DNA of 64,000 bases from Rhizobium sp. CCGE531 (GCF_003627795.1 NZ_CP032684.1:1961001-2025000); one strand, 5' to 3'; positions 1-8,539 are shown, counted from the stretch's first letter. The notes: a model not told the origin generated them from the sequence alone. A program made the numbers and translations.

Positions 1-536
1 TCGGGCGCCGACCAGTCGAAGCCGACCTTGGCGGCGCGCTCCTGCAATTTCAACGCTTCCGTCAAGGCAGGGAAGGTGCGTTGAACCGAGCCCAGGAAAC
101 CAGCCTTGAAATCCTCGGTAATGCCACTTTTGGCCCGACGCTCGGCCCGCTCGCGCTTCTCTTCAGCCTTGATCCGATCCCATTGCAGCGTCACCGCGTC
201 CTCGGTCTTGGCATCCGAGACGGCAAAGACATGCGGATGGCGGCGGATCATTTTGCGCGAAATGGCATGGACGACGTCACCGAAGGAAAACGCGCCCGCC
301 TCCTCGGCGATCCGCGCATGGAAAACGACCTGCAGTAGGAGATCGCCGAGCTCGTCGCAAAGGTCGTCGGTATCCTTGCGCTCGATCGCATCCGCGACCT
401 CATAGGCCTCTTCGATGGTGTAGGGCTTGATGGTCTCGAAGGTCTGGACGATATCCCAGGGGCAGCCGCTTTCGGGGTTTCGCAGCGCCGCCATGATGTC
501 GATCAGGCCGCTTATGTCTCGCGATGCTTCCATCAT
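1..536 (-). CDS. mazG: Nucleoside triphosphate pyrophosphohydrolase MazG (C-terminus cut by window edge)
   Basis: MazG hydrolyses (d)NTPs to the monophosphate and pyrophosphate, cleaning the nucleotide pool in the cytoplasm. About 178 residues are visible, reading leftwards off the window. The N-terminal part shows the family signature CPWD (in ESGCPWDIVQTFETIKPYT) followed by the acidic Mg-binding helix pattern EEAYEVADAI...ELGDLL, and later the RRHPHVF segment. Two consecutive ATG codons (536 and 533) could start it; upstream there is only a weak GAGG-like site. It lies 19 bases downstream of the deaminase gene on the same strand, so the two are probably co-transcribed. The remaining third of the protein lies outside the window. 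Confidence 0.93.
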   Translation of the reverse strand, partial: MMEASRDISGLIDIMAALRNPESGCPWDIVQTFETIKPYTIEEAYEVADAIERKDTDDLCDELGDLLLQVVFHARIAEEAGAFSFGDVVHAISRKMIRRHPHVFAVSDAKTEDAVTLQWDRIKAEEKRERAERRAKSGITEDFKAGFLGSVQRTFPALTEALKLQERAAKVGFDWSAP

Positions 537-555
537 TGCCTCGGGTCTTGCTCTA

Positions 556-1143
556 TCAATTCAAAGGGATGTCGTTGCTGCTCTTCGACGCCTGGTAGTT
601 CTCGGAGAGACCGGCATAGGCCCGCTTGATGCGCGCCGTCTGGTCCTTCAGCTCGCCTTTGCGCGGATCGGCTTCCGTTTCCACAAGGTCGGAGACGGCA
701 AAGCTGTTCCAGAATGCGTTTTGGCGGCGATAACCGCCCGGTTCCAGGCCGAAGACCTCCTTCAAGATCTTGAGATCGTGCGGGATCGCGAAAGCGTCGC
801 GGGAGTCCTCATGGCTGAAGAAATAATAGAAATTGTCGAACCCGGCCCAGGTGATCGCCGACATGCACATGGTGCAGGGTTCGTGGGTGGACAGGAAGAT
901 CAGATCCTTGGTCACGGGCTTTTCGCCAAGTTCGTAGAAGCGCTTGAGGGCATGAACCTCGCCGTGCCACAGCGGGTTCTCCAATTCGTTGTTGGTTTCG
1001 GCGATAACAAGCGAAAGGTCGGATTTGCGCAGGATAGCCGCACCGAAGACTTTGTTTCCGGCGGTCACGCCCTTACGGGTCAGGGGTAGGATGTCGTGCT
1101 CCACGACGTCGAGAAGGCGGGCTGCGATGCTGTTGTCGGACAA
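556..1143 (-). CDS. Nucleoside/cytidine deaminase-family zinc enzyme
   Basis: A 195-residue protein of the cytidine/guanine deaminase superfamily. The zinc-binding motifs are visible: HGEVHA around residue 80, where His is a ligand and Glu the proton shuttle, and HEPCTMC around residue 107, giving the two Cys ligands. The usual HAE motif is HGE here. The substrate cannot be read from sequence; guanine or another nucleobase/nucleoside is likely. It is the first gene of a two-gene unit with mazG, which suggests nucleotide or nucleoside clean-up. The promoter must lie in the 289-base gap shared with the divergent cysG operon. Confidence 0.85.
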   Translation of the reverse strand: MSDNSIAARLLDVVEHDILPLTRKGVTAGNKVFGAAILRKSDLSLVIAETNNELENPLWHGEVHALKRFYELGEKPVTKDLIFLSTHEPCTMCMSAITWAGFDNFYYFFSHEDSRDAFAIPHDLKILKEVFGLEPGGYRRQNAFWNSFAVSDLVETEADPRKGELKDQTARIKRAYAGLSENYQASKSSNDIPLN

Positions 1144-1270
1144 GGATCTCTCCAGAGTTTTGGTGCCAGTCTATCGGCATTGCGCAAGCGGCGGAATGCG
1201 CAAATGACGTATGGACCAAGTTTGTCACAGGCAATAAAATCGCCGCAGGCGACAGTCAATCATAAAAATC

Positions 1271-1285
1271 TATAGATTTCCTATA
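1271..1285. promoter_or_regulatory. Inverted repeat TATAG-N5-CTATA before the sulfite-reduction operon
   Basis: TATAG (1271-1275) and CTATA (1281-1285) form a perfect hyphenated palindrome around ATTTC in the 289-base divergent gap, about 150 bases before cysG. Its size fits a LysR- or Rrf2-type operator, and sulfur assimilation genes are commonly controlled by such regulators. No regulator gene is adjacent, so the binding protein is unknown. Confidence 0.4.
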
Positions 1286-1432
1286 TTTATCTCGATCTGC
1301 TCGTCTGGTGAGTTTTGCTCAAATCCTTATCATGTCGAGCAAAAGAATACGCGCACGCATGGGCATTAGAATTTCTGTTTCTTCAATCTCTTGGCAGCAA
1401 GGGCGATATTCGCCAAATCTCGAAGTGGAACC

Positions 1433-2872
1433 ATGATGCCTCCCAGGACTGAACAGCTTTCAGTGTTTCCCGCCTTCTTTCGTGTGGAAGGAAGGGTAGC
1501 GGCTGTCTTCGGCAATGGTGATGAGGCCTTCGCCAAGGCGCGGCTGCTCATGAACACGCAGGCAAGGATCGTCGCCTATGCGCCGGCGCCCGAGGCTGAC
1601 TATCATGCTTTCCTGATCGCCAATCGCATCGAAACCGTACGCGGCGATTTTTCAGCCGATCAGGTCAAGGGTGCGACCCTGGTATTTGCCGCCACCGGCG
1701 ACGCCGAGGCGGATCGCGCGATCGTCGATGCCGCCCGCACTGAGCGAATTCCGGCGAACGCCGTCGATCAGCCCGATTATTGCGATTTCTACACGCCGGC
1801 GCTGGTCAATCGCGCTCCCGTGGCCGTTGCCATCGGCACCGAGGGTGCCGGTCCGGTGCTGGCGCAGATGATCCGTGCGCAGATCGACCAGATGCTGTCG
1901 CCGTCGCTCGGCAAGCTGGCTGACTTTGCGACGCGCTACCGCAAGCCGGTCGAGCGTCTCGTTGCGCGCGGCGTTGCGCGTCGCGTCTTCTGGCGGCGGT
2001 TCTTCTCCGGACCTGTCGCCGATGCCGTCAATGCCGGCCATCTCGCGCGGGCAGAGCAGGCAGCCGATGAGCTGCTGCAGTCGTCGCGCGAAGTTGAAGG
2101 TCGCGTCTGGCTGGTCGGCGCCGGCCCCGGCGCGGAGGATCTGCTGACGTTGCGGGCGCAGCGCGTGATGATGGAAGCCGACGTTATCGTCTATGATGCC
2201 CTGGTGCCGCAGGCGATCGTCGACATGGGACGCCGCGATGCCGAGCGCCTGTCCGTCGGCAAGCGCAAGGGATGCCACAGCAAGTCGCAGGAAGAGATCA
2301 ACGATCTGCTGGTGCAGCTCGGCCGTGAAGGCAAGCGCGTCGTGCGGCTGAAGTCGGGCGATCCGCTGGTTTACGGTCGTGCAGGCGAGGAAATGGCGGC
2401 TCTGCGTGCGGCCGGCATCGGCTATGAGATCGTTCCCGGCATCACTTCAGCCTTCGCCGCCGCCGCGGATTTCGAACTGCCGCTGACGCTGCGCGGCGTC
2501 GCCTCATCGCTGGTCTTCACCACGGGTCATGATCTCACAGGCGATGTGCTGCCCGATTGGGCGAGCCTGGCCGTATCCGGCGCCACGATTGCGGTGTATA
2601 TGGGACGCACGGTCGCCGCTTCCGTCGCCGGCCGCCTGATGCAGGCCGGCCTGCCGCCCGAGACGACCGTTGCCATCATCGAGAATGCGAGCCGCCGCGA
2701 TCGCCGCCTGATGCACGGCATCCTGCGGGATTTGCCCGATCTCGAGCATCGCGACGAGTTGAGCGGGCCGGTCATGGTCATTATCGGCGATGCCGTCGCC
2801 GGTGCGAATTTTGAACAATCCGAGCCGCTGGTCCGTCGTGAGGCCGTTGCTCAAGACTATGCAAGGAGCTGA
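1433..2872 (+). CDS. cysG: Siroheme synthase (dehydrogenase/ferrochelatase + uroporphyrinogen-III methyltransferase)
   Basis: Makes siroheme, the cofactor of the sulfite reductase encoded two genes downstream, from uroporphyrinogen III. The 479-residue protein has the two expected halves: an N-terminal NAD-binding precorrin-2 dehydrogenase/ferrochelatase region (residues about 1-210, starting FPAFFRVEGR) and a C-terminal SAM-dependent methyltransferase (about 223-470) with GAGPGAEDLLTL, SGDPLVYGRAGEE and YEIVPGITSA. I chose the ATG at 1433, preceded by AGTGGAA; an in-frame start at 1391 would add 14 residues unlike the family. The stop is 3 bases before the next gene, so it heads a tight operon. 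Confidence 0.95.
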   Translation: MMPPRTEQLSVFPAFFRVEGRVAAVFGNGDEAFAKARLLMNTQARIVAYAPAPEADYHAFLIANRIETVRGDFSADQVKGATLVFAATGDAEADRAIVDAARTERIPANAVDQPDYCDFYTPALVNRAPVAVAIGTEGAGPVLAQMIRAQIDQMLSPSLGKLADFATRYRKPVERLVARGVARRVFWRRFFSGPVADAVNAGHLARAEQAADELLQSSREVEGRVWLVGAGPGAEDLLTLRAQRVMMEADVIVYDALVPQAIVDMGRRDAERLSVGKRKGCHSKSQEEINDLLVQLGREGKRVVRLKSGDPLVYGRAGEEMAALRAAGIGYEIVPGITSAFAAAADFELPLTLRGVASSLVFTTGHDLTGDVLPDWASLAVSGATIAVYMGRTVAASVAGRLMQAGLPPETTVAIIENASRRDRRLMHGILRDLPDLEHRDELSGPVMVIIGDAVAGANFEQSEPLVRREAVAQDYARS

Positions 2873-2875
2873 TTC

Positions 2876-3190
2876 ATGGTCGACAAGGTTCTGACCGCAA
2901 ACCGGCTCACCGATGGCGTCGCCGTTTGGCTGAATGCCAATGGTGAGTGGGTGGTATCACTGCAGGAGGCGCTGGTCGCGCGCCATGCCGAAGCGGAAGC
3001 CGCACTGGAAGCGATTGGCAAGCAGGCTTATGCAGACAACAAGGTCGTCGATGTCAATCTGATCGATGTTCAGGAAACCGGCGGCAAGCTCTGGCCGCTG
3101 CGCCTGCGCGAGCGTATCCGCGCCGAAGGCCCCACCATGGAATACGCGCCGGGCTATGCCGCGGCCGATCCCGATTTCATTGCAGTCTGA
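2876..3190 (+). CDS. DUF2849 protein of the sulfite-reduction operon
   Basis: A 104-residue soluble protein recognised as the DUF2849 family, which is found next to cysI in many alphaproteobacteria. It has no signal peptide, membrane segment or obvious catalytic motif. The end is acidic and aromatic (MEYAPGYAAADPDF). The start follows the AAGGAG of the cysG 3' end by 7 bases. Its position between siroheme synthase and the siroheme enzyme suggests an accessory role in sulfite reductase assembly or activity, but this is inference from neighbours only. Confidence 0.88.
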   Translation: MVDKVLTANRLTDGVAVWLNANGEWVVSLQEALVARHAEAEAALEAIGKQAYADNKVVDVNLIDVQETGGKLWPLRLRERIRAEGPTMEYAPGYAAADPDFIAV

Positions 3191-3207
3191 GAAGTCCCGA
3201 GGAAGTC

Positions 3208-4887
3208 ATGTATCGTTACGATGAATTCGACCACGCCTTTGTTGCGGAACGGGTTGCCCAGTTTCGCGATCAGGTGGAGCGACGCCTCTCGGGTGAGCTT
3301 TCGGAAGATGCCTTCAAGCCGCTGCGCCTGATGAATGGCGTCTATCTGCAGCTGCATGCCTATATGCTGCGCATCGCCATTCCCTATGGCACGCTGAGCT
3401 CGCGCCAGATGCGCATGCTCGCTCATGTCGCCCGCACCTATGACCGCGGCTATGGCCACTTCACCACGCGCCAGAATCTGCAGTTCAACTGGCCGAAGCT
3501 TTCCGAGATGCCGGACGCGCTGGCCGATCTCGCCTCAGTCGAGATGCACGCCATCCAGACCTCGGGCAACTGCATTCGCAACGTGACGGCCGATCATTTT
3601 GCCGGCGCTGCGGCGGACGAAGTCGCCGACCCCAGGCCTTATGCCGAAATCCTCAGGCAGTGGTCGTCGGTTCACCCGGAATTCTCCTTCCTGCCGCGCA
3701 AGTTCAAGATCGCCGTCACCGGCGCCGAGCGCGACCGCGCCGCGATCCAGGTGCACGACATCGGCCTGCATCTGAAGAAGAACGACAAGGGCGAGATCGG
3801 CTTTGCCGTTTACGTCGGAGGCGGGCAGGGCCGCACACCGCTGATCGCCAAGCTGATCCGCGACTTCCTGCCGGAAGAGGATCTCCTGTCCTACACGACG
3901 GCGATCATGCGCGTTTACAATCTGCACGGCCGCCGCGACAACAAGTACAAGGCGCGCATCAAGATCCTCGTGCATGAAACCGGCGCCGAGGAACTGGCGC
4001 GTCAGGTCGAAGTCGAATTCGACAAGCTTAGGGATACCGAACTGAAGCTGCCGGAAGCCGACGTTCAGGCGATTTCGACCTATTTCGCACTGCCGGCACT
4101 GCCGCAGCGCGCCGAGGGCTGGGAAAGCCTGGCGCGCTGGAAGAAGGCCGATCCGGACTTCGCGCGCTGGGTGCAGCAGAATGTGCAGCCGCACAAGAAC
4201 CCCGATTACGGCATGGTGACGATTTCGCTGAAGCCGATCGGCGGTATTCCGGGCGACGCCTCGGATGCGCAGATGGAGGCAGTGGCCGACATTGCCGAGG
4301 AATATGCCTTCGACGAGATCCGCGTCAGCCACGAGCAGAACCTCATCCTGCCGCATGTGGCGCTCGCCGATCTCGAAGCCGTCTATCGCGGCCTCGTCGC
4401 CAACGGCCTGGAAACGGCGAATGCCGGCTTGATCACGGACATCATCGCCTGTCCCGGCCTCGATTATTGCGCGCTTGCCAATGCGCGCTCCATCCCGGTC
4501 GCGCAGGAGATTTCCACGCGCTTCGGCTCGGCCGAGCGCCAGGCTGAGATCGGCGAGCTGAAGATCAAGATTTCCGGCTGCATCAATGCCTGCGGCCACC
4601 ACCATGTCGGCCATATCGGCCTGCTTGGCGTCGAGAAGAAGGGCGCGGAACTCTATCAGATCACGCTTGGCGGCTCCGGCGACGAGAACACCTCGATCGG
4701 CGAGATCATCGGTCGCGGCTTCGAGCCCGACAAGGTGACCGATGCCATCGAGACCATCGTCGATACCTATCTCGGCCTCCGTCTGGATCCTTCCGAAACC
4801 TTCCTGACCGCCTATCGTCGCGTCGGGCCGCAGCCGTTCAAGATCGCGCTCTACGGCGCATCTTCGTCGGCAGCCGAAGCGGCGTAA
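3208..4887 (+). CDS. cysI: Sulfite reductase hemoprotein subunit (nitrite/sulfite reductase family)
   Basis: Six-electron reduction of sulfite to sulfide for cysteine synthesis, in the cytoplasm. The 559-residue protein shows the family landmarks: FTTRQNLQFNW near residue 90, TSGNCIRNVTADHFAG near 120, and the cysteines that bind the 4Fe-4S cluster and siroheme, CPGLDYC near 415 and CINAC followed by GHHHVGHIG near 458. The ATG at 3208 follows GAGGAA; a longer in-frame reading back to 2947 overlaps DUF2849 and is unlikely. No flavoprotein subunit (cysJ) is adjacent, so electrons probably come from ferredoxin or flavodoxin; fpr lies downstream. Confidence 0.95.
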   Translation: MYRYDEFDHAFVAERVAQFRDQVERRLSGELSEDAFKPLRLMNGVYLQLHAYMLRIAIPYGTLSSRQMRMLAHVARTYDRGYGHFTTRQNLQFNWPKLSEMPDALADLASVEMHAIQTSGNCIRNVTADHFAGAAADEVADPRPYAEILRQWSSVHPEFSFLPRKFKIAVTGAERDRAAIQVHDIGLHLKKNDKGEIGFAVYVGGGQGRTPLIAKLIRDFLPEEDLLSYTTAIMRVYNLHGRRDNKYKARIKILVHETGAEELARQVEVEFDKLRDTELKLPEADVQAISTYFALPALPQRAEGWESLARWKKADPDFARWVQQNVQPHKNPDYGMVTISLKPIGGIPGDASDAQMEAVADIAEEYAFDEIRVSHEQNLILPHVALADLEAVYRGLVANGLETANAGLITDIIACPGLDYCALANARSIPVAQEISTRFGSAERQAEIGELKIKISGCINACGHHHVGHIGLLGVEKKGAELYQITLGGSGDENTSIGEIIGRGFEPDKVTDAIETIVDTYLGLRLDPSETFLTAYRRVGPQPFKIALYGASSSAAEAA

Positions 4888-4898
4888 GGAGATTGGCT

Positions 4899-5411
4899 AT
4901 GACCAAGATCTGGCGGGAAACCGGCTTTGTTGAAAACGATCCTTGGGTGATCGAGACCGACGAGGTCAAGGCGGCCGAGACGCAGAAGCCTCTGCTCGGC
5001 CTCGATGCACTGATAGCAAAGGCAGAAGAAAGCAACGAGGCCGGCCTCGGCGTCGTCATCAAGCCGGCTGATGATGTGACGCGGCTGCAGCCCTATCTGG
5101 ATCGTCTCGACATTGTCGCCGTTGCCTTTCCGGCGTTCAGCGATGGCCGCGCCTTCAGCCATGCCTCGCTGCTGCGCCAGCGTCTCGGCTATGCCAACGA
5201 GCTGCGGGCCGTCGGTGATGTGCTGATCGACCAGGTACCGTTGATGCTGCGCGTCGGCATTGATAGTTTCGCCGTGACCAACGAGACGGCACTGAAGCGT
5301 CTTTCGGAAAACCGCCTGCCGGGCATTCCGCACTACTATCAGCCAACCGCGCGCAAGGCTGAAGGCGGGCAGGCCTATAGTTGGCGGCGGTTGCCGGCAA
5401 AGTCGGCCTGA
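4899..5411 (+). CDS. DUF934 protein of the sulfite-reduction operon
   Basis: A 170-residue soluble protein of the DUF934 family, the usual partner of cysI and cysH in proteobacteria; its biochemical role is unknown to me. Recognisable segments are FPAFSDGRAFS, LLRQRLGYANELRAVGDV and the C-terminal GIPHYYQPTAR. The ATG at 4899 has AAGGAG 7 bases upstream (4886-4891), which decides against a TTG six bases earlier. It is 11 bases downstream of cysI and ends the operon. The 244-base gap to fpr begins with an imperfect ATGCGGC/GCCGCAT hairpin (5428-5460). Confidence 0.9.
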   Translation: MTKIWRETGFVENDPWVIETDEVKAAETQKPLLGLDALIAKAEESNEAGLGVVIKPADDVTRLQPYLDRLDIVAVAFPAFSDGRAFSHASLLRQRLGYANELRAVGDVLIDQVPLMLRVGIDSFAVTNETALKRLSENRLPGIPHYYQPTARKAEGGQAYSWRRLPAKSA

Positions 5412-5655
5412 TTTCGATAGGCCTGGGATGCGGCGATTTGACAATATCGGATTGCCGCATTCATGCCCATCGATAGCTGTAATGTTGGCATGCTGGAATC
5501 TTGACCGAAATAGACATATTTCAGTCCCATGCCGCCGGATAGAATGGAATGCCTTTCAATACCGGCTGTACTATAATATCAGCATCGCAAAATGAGCCTG
5601 CCAGGAAAGACGTGCCAGGAAAAACGCGTAAGACAGATACGGGATCCGAGATAGA

Positions 5656-6468
5656 ATGAACGCCCCCGCCAAATCAGATGAATTTGCTTCAGCAGTACCG
5701 GCCGGCGTCTTCGCCGAGAAGGTGCTGAGCGTTACGCATTATACCGACCGGCTCTTTCGCTTCACCATGACCCGGCCGCAAGGCTTCCGTTTCCGCTCCG
5801 GCGAGTTCGCCATGATCGGCCTGATGGTCGATGGCAAGCCGCTTTATCGCGCCTATTCGATCGCAAGCCCCGCCTGGGCCGACGAGCTCGAATTCTTTTC
5901 CATCAAGGTGCCGGACGGTCCGTTGACATCGCACCTGCAGAACATCAAGCCCGGCGACGAGGTGCTGATGCGCAAGAAGCCGACGGGCACGCTGGTTCTG
6001 GATGCGCTGACGCCCGGCCGTCGCCTCTACATGTTCTCCACCGGCACCGGCATCGCGCCGTTTGCGAGCCTGATCCGCGATCCGGAAACCTACGAGAAGT
6101 ATGAGGAAGTCATCCTCACCCACACGACGCGCGACGTCGCCGAACTGAAATACGGCTTCGATATCGTCGAGGAAATCCGCAACGATGAAATCCTGAGCGA
6201 AGTCGTCGGCGACAAGCTGCGCCACTATGCGACTGTCACCCGCGAGGAGTTCCCCTTCACGGGTCGCATCACCGATCTCATCGAGAACGGCAAGCTTTTC
6301 AGCGATCTCGGTGTGCCTCCGCTCGATCCCGCGATTGATCGCGGTATGATCTGCGGCTCCTCCGCCATGCTGAAGGACACCAAGGTCCTGCTCGAAAAGG
6401 CCGGCCTGAACGAAGGCGCCAACAACAATCCGGCCGAGTTCGTCATCGAACGCGCTTTCGTCGGCTAA
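5656..6468 (+). CDS. fpr: Ferredoxin/flavodoxin-NADP+ reductase
   Basis: FAD enzyme moving electrons between NADPH and ferredoxin or flavodoxin. The 270-residue length fits the bacterial/rhizobial Fpr subclass. Visible are the FAD-binding RAYS (residues about 65-68, in YRAYSIAS), the pyrophosphate-binding STGTGIAPFASL near 128, GMICGSSAML near 232 and the short C-terminal AFVG typical of this subclass. It has its own 244-base upstream region, so it may be transcribed separately from the cys genes. It is a plausible electron donor for the neighbouring CysI. The stop codon TAA lies inside the terminal repeat of a RIME-like element. Confidence 0.93.
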   Translation: MNAPAKSDEFASAVPAGVFAEKVLSVTHYTDRLFRFTMTRPQGFRFRSGEFAMIGLMVDGKPLYRAYSIASPAWADELEFFSIKVPDGPLTSHLQNIKPGDEVLMRKKPTGTLVLDALTPGRRLYMFSTGTGIAPFASLIRDPETYEKYEEVILTHTTRDVAELKYGFDIVEEIRNDEILSEVVGDKLRHYATVTREEFPFTGRITDLIENGKLFSDLGVPPLDPAIDRGMICGSSAMLKDTKVLLEKAGLNEGANNNPAEFVIERAFVG

Positions 6469-6572
6469 AACGCGTCGCGATCTTTCAGATTCGCTCCGTG
6501 CGTTTTAAGCGTTTGATTTTTCGCATGCCGTTATCGCAAAACCGCTGCGCACTTTTGCGCGACATGCTTTAG
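6465..6572 (+). repeat. RIME1-like intergenic palindromic element, copy 1
   Basis: 108 bases bounded by CTAAAAC and GCTTTAG and containing two palindromes; the second runs from GCATGCCGTTATCG to GCGCGACATGC. It matches copies at 25834-25941 and 30184-30290 over its whole length. Size and structure agree with the rhizobial RIME1 family as I remember it. The left end overlaps the fpr stop codon. Confidence 0.85.
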
Positions 6573-6626
6573 ACGAATTGTCGATATGTGGACAGAGAGG
6601 CGGTTTCGGCGACGAAGCCGCCTTTT

Positions 6627-7295
6627 TCATGGGCTGCTGATATAATCGATGAGCGAGGTCATGGCGGCGCGCGCATGGTCGGCATTGCCGTTGCGGATGG
6701 CATCTATTGCCTGAACATGCATTGATATCGCCCGGCCCATGCGATCATGCGTTCTCGTGGAATACCAGAGCCGGCGCGCATGCGTCTGCACTGGGCCGAG
6801 CGCCGCCGTAATGAAATTGTTGGGACAGGCGGCTTTCAGAAGCTCATCGAACGCCTTGTCGGCGGCGAAAAAGCCGGGCAGGTTGCCGGTCGTGGCGCAA
6901 TCCGTCATCAGGAGCGCGCATTCCTGCAATTGTTCGCGTTGTTGCTGGTCAGCGTGCGTGGCGGCGAGCGCGGCCGCGATCGGCTCAAGTTCGCGCCTGA
7001 CCTGCATGACGAATTGATGGTCCTCGGGCCGAATCTCCGCGATCTGCAGACCGACGCGCGGCCGCACATGGATCAGCCCCTGCCAGGCAAGCTTTTGGAT
7101 CGCCTCGCGCACCGGGGTTCGCCCGTGCCCAGCCATCTCGATCAGCTGCTTTTCGGTAATAAGGGCGCCTGGCTTCAGTTCGAGCGTCACGATCGAATAC
7201 TCGAGCGCGAGATAAGCGAGGTGGCTAAGCGAATTCTGCATTCGAGGCGGTTTCCGGCATGGGATTGGATGGCGCAAAGTGTCATCTGGCGTCAT
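6627..7295 (-). CDS. GntR-family transcriptional regulator (FCD domain)
   Basis: A DNA-binding regulator with an N-terminal winged helix-turn-helix (LKPGALITEKQLIEMAGHG then RTPVREAIQKL) and a C-terminal helical FCD ligand domain of about 140 residues. The start is uncertain: ATG at 7295 gives 222 residues, close to family length; 7241 gives 204; 7361 and beyond are possible but lack a ribosome site. None has a strong Shine-Dalgarno sequence. GTATAC-containing sequence at 7353-7358 could be an autoregulatory operator. Neighbouring genes give no clue to the ligand; FCD regulators usually sense organic acids or sugar acids. Confidence 0.85.
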   Translation of the reverse strand: MTPDDTLRHPIPCRKPPRMQNSLSHLAYLALEYSIVTLELKPGALITEKQLIEMAGHGRTPVREAIQKLAWQGLIHVRPRVGLQIAEIRPEDHQFVMQVRRELEPIAAALAATHADQQQREQLQECALLMTDCATTGNLPGFFAADKAFDELLKAACPNNFITAALGPVQTHARRLWYSTRTHDRMGRAISMHVQAIDAIRNGNADHARAAMTSLIDYISSP

Positions 7296-7531
7296 CGAAG
7301 GCAACCGATTGTGATATATCAGGATGGCATTTAGCCCGCCTTCTATCCGATCCGTATACATTGATGATCCGGATCGGACGTCGACGATCTTCGTGGCAAC
7401 CCGCAAGCCTAAAGCCTGGCGCACAGAAATGTGCGGCGGTTTTACGAAGACGACATGCCCAAAATCGAGAACCTGAAGCGCAGGGAGCGAATCCGAACGG
7501 CCGCGATGCGTTTAGTGGAAAGAGCCACGCA

Positions 7532-7738
7532 TCACGGGCCGATCGCGGTGGAGAGGGTTGGTGGCTTCCGCTTGGCCGCCATGAGCAGGTCCAGTTCCGT
7601 CGATGATGGTCCGAACTTATAGAAGAGGCGCTTTGCTTCCGCGTCGTCGAGGCGATATTTCCGCGCAAATTCGGCGATGCTGTAAGGGCGGCCTCGAATG
7701 ACTTTTCGGGTGGTTGTCCGATTGGCGTTTTGCGTCAT
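7532..7738 (-). CDS. Small basic conserved-type protein of unknown function
   Basis: 68 residues, rich in Arg and Lys, with a central region (RPYSIAEFARKYRLDDAEAKRLF) that reads like a short helix-turn-helix or helical hairpin. I do not recognise the family. Translation is well supported: AAGGAGG precedes the ATG by about 10 bases. It stands alone on the minus strand between the GntR gene and GlsB. Confidence 0.65.
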   Translation of the reverse strand: MTQNANRTTTRKVIRGRPYSIAEFARKYRLDDAEAKRLFYKFGPSSTELDLLMAAKRKPPTLSTAIGP

Positions 7739-7876
7739 GTTTCCAACCTCCTTTCGCTTCCTCTTTGGTAGATAGCGCCGAGCTTGGGGTTGGAAAGGCC
7801 TTGAAGCGGAATGTGATCTTTCAGATCAGCTTATTGGATTTTCGCGTCCGGTTTTTTGCCCGAAATTCATGCAACA

Positions 7877-7910
7877 AAAAGGGAAGGCGGGACGTCCCGC
7901 CTTCCCTTTT
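7877..7910 (-). terminator. 34-base perfect palindrome, bidirectional terminator after glsB-like gene
   Basis: AAAAGGGAAGGCGGGAC is followed directly by its exact reverse complement (17 + 17 bases, no spacer), with A-run and T-run ends. It lies 39 bases after the stop of the minus-strand GlsB-like gene and reads as an intrinsic terminator on either strand. Confidence 0.8.
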
Positions 7911-7948
7911 CCTCTTCCCGATTCGGGCGTGTCCCGCTCGATCTGTCG

Positions 7949-8206
7949 TTATCGCCTGATCAGTCGGCCGATAAAAATGAGGATGCAGGCACCGATGAAA
8001 CCCGTGACCAGATAGTTCAGCCATACATGGAACGGCAGCGCGATGCCGAGGGCACGGAACAGCCAGCTGGCGACGAGCGCTCCAACGATGCCGAGGATGA
8101 TGTTCATGAATATGCCGGTGTTGCTCTTCATGATCATCTCGGCGAACCAGCCAGCTAAACCGCCGATGACAATTGCTGCAATCCAACCTACGTTTGCGTC
8201 TTCCAT
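7949..8206 (-). CDS. GlsB/YeaQ/YmgE-family stress membrane protein
   Basis: 85-residue inner-membrane protein of the transglycosylase-associated family, often induced by stress. Three hydrophobic segments are visible (about residues 7-26, 32-52, 60-80), with the family's glycine-rich pattern IGGLAGWFAEMIM and IILGIVGALVASWLF. AGGAGG lies 7 bases before the ATG. It appears monocistronic and ends at a strong palindromic terminator (7877-7910). The biochemical role of the family is not established. Confidence 0.9.
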   Translation of the reverse strand: MEDANVGWIAAIVIGGLAGWFAEMIMKSNTGIFMNIILGIVGALVASWLFRALGIALPFHVWLNYLVTGFIGACILIFIGRLIRR

Positions 8207-8510
8207 AAAAGAACCTCCTGAGGGCCCGACAGGTTGTTAACAATAACCGATATACACCAAAAACGATTCGCACCCCAACAGTTGCCGATGGCGCGCCGAT
8301 GGAACCGATCTTTGCAACCCTGATTATTAAGGGAAATTGCTACGGTTGTTTGCGCCCATGAGAATCGGTTGCCTTGCCAAGGAGGCTCTTTACGGCGTCC
8401 GATTTCCAACTTTGCTGAGCAAGGGGCGTTTTTCTGGCTCGCCGCCGCTATTTCGTCACCTGGAGACGAGGAAAAGCATCTTCGGGTCATAACAACCTCT
8501 ATTTTATGGG
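8207..8510. other. Intergenic region without a recognisable gene
   Basis: Between the GlsB-like gene and the tRNA promoter I find no reading frame with a ribosome site and no strong repeat. GGAAC at 8301 is followed 18 bases later by TT, a partial match to a general-stress promoter, but the -10 box lacks the expected G and nothing is encoded downstream before the tRNA. Confidence 0.5.
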
Positions 8511-8539
8511 TTGACCGCAATAGGGCGTCTGCATATGTT
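8511..8539 (+). promoter_or_regulatory. Sigma-70 promoter of tRNA-Lys
   Basis: TTGACC (8511-8516), a 17-base spacer and TATGTT (8534-8539) stand about 42 bases before the mature 5' end of the tRNA, the right distance for a short processed leader. Confidence 0.65.
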
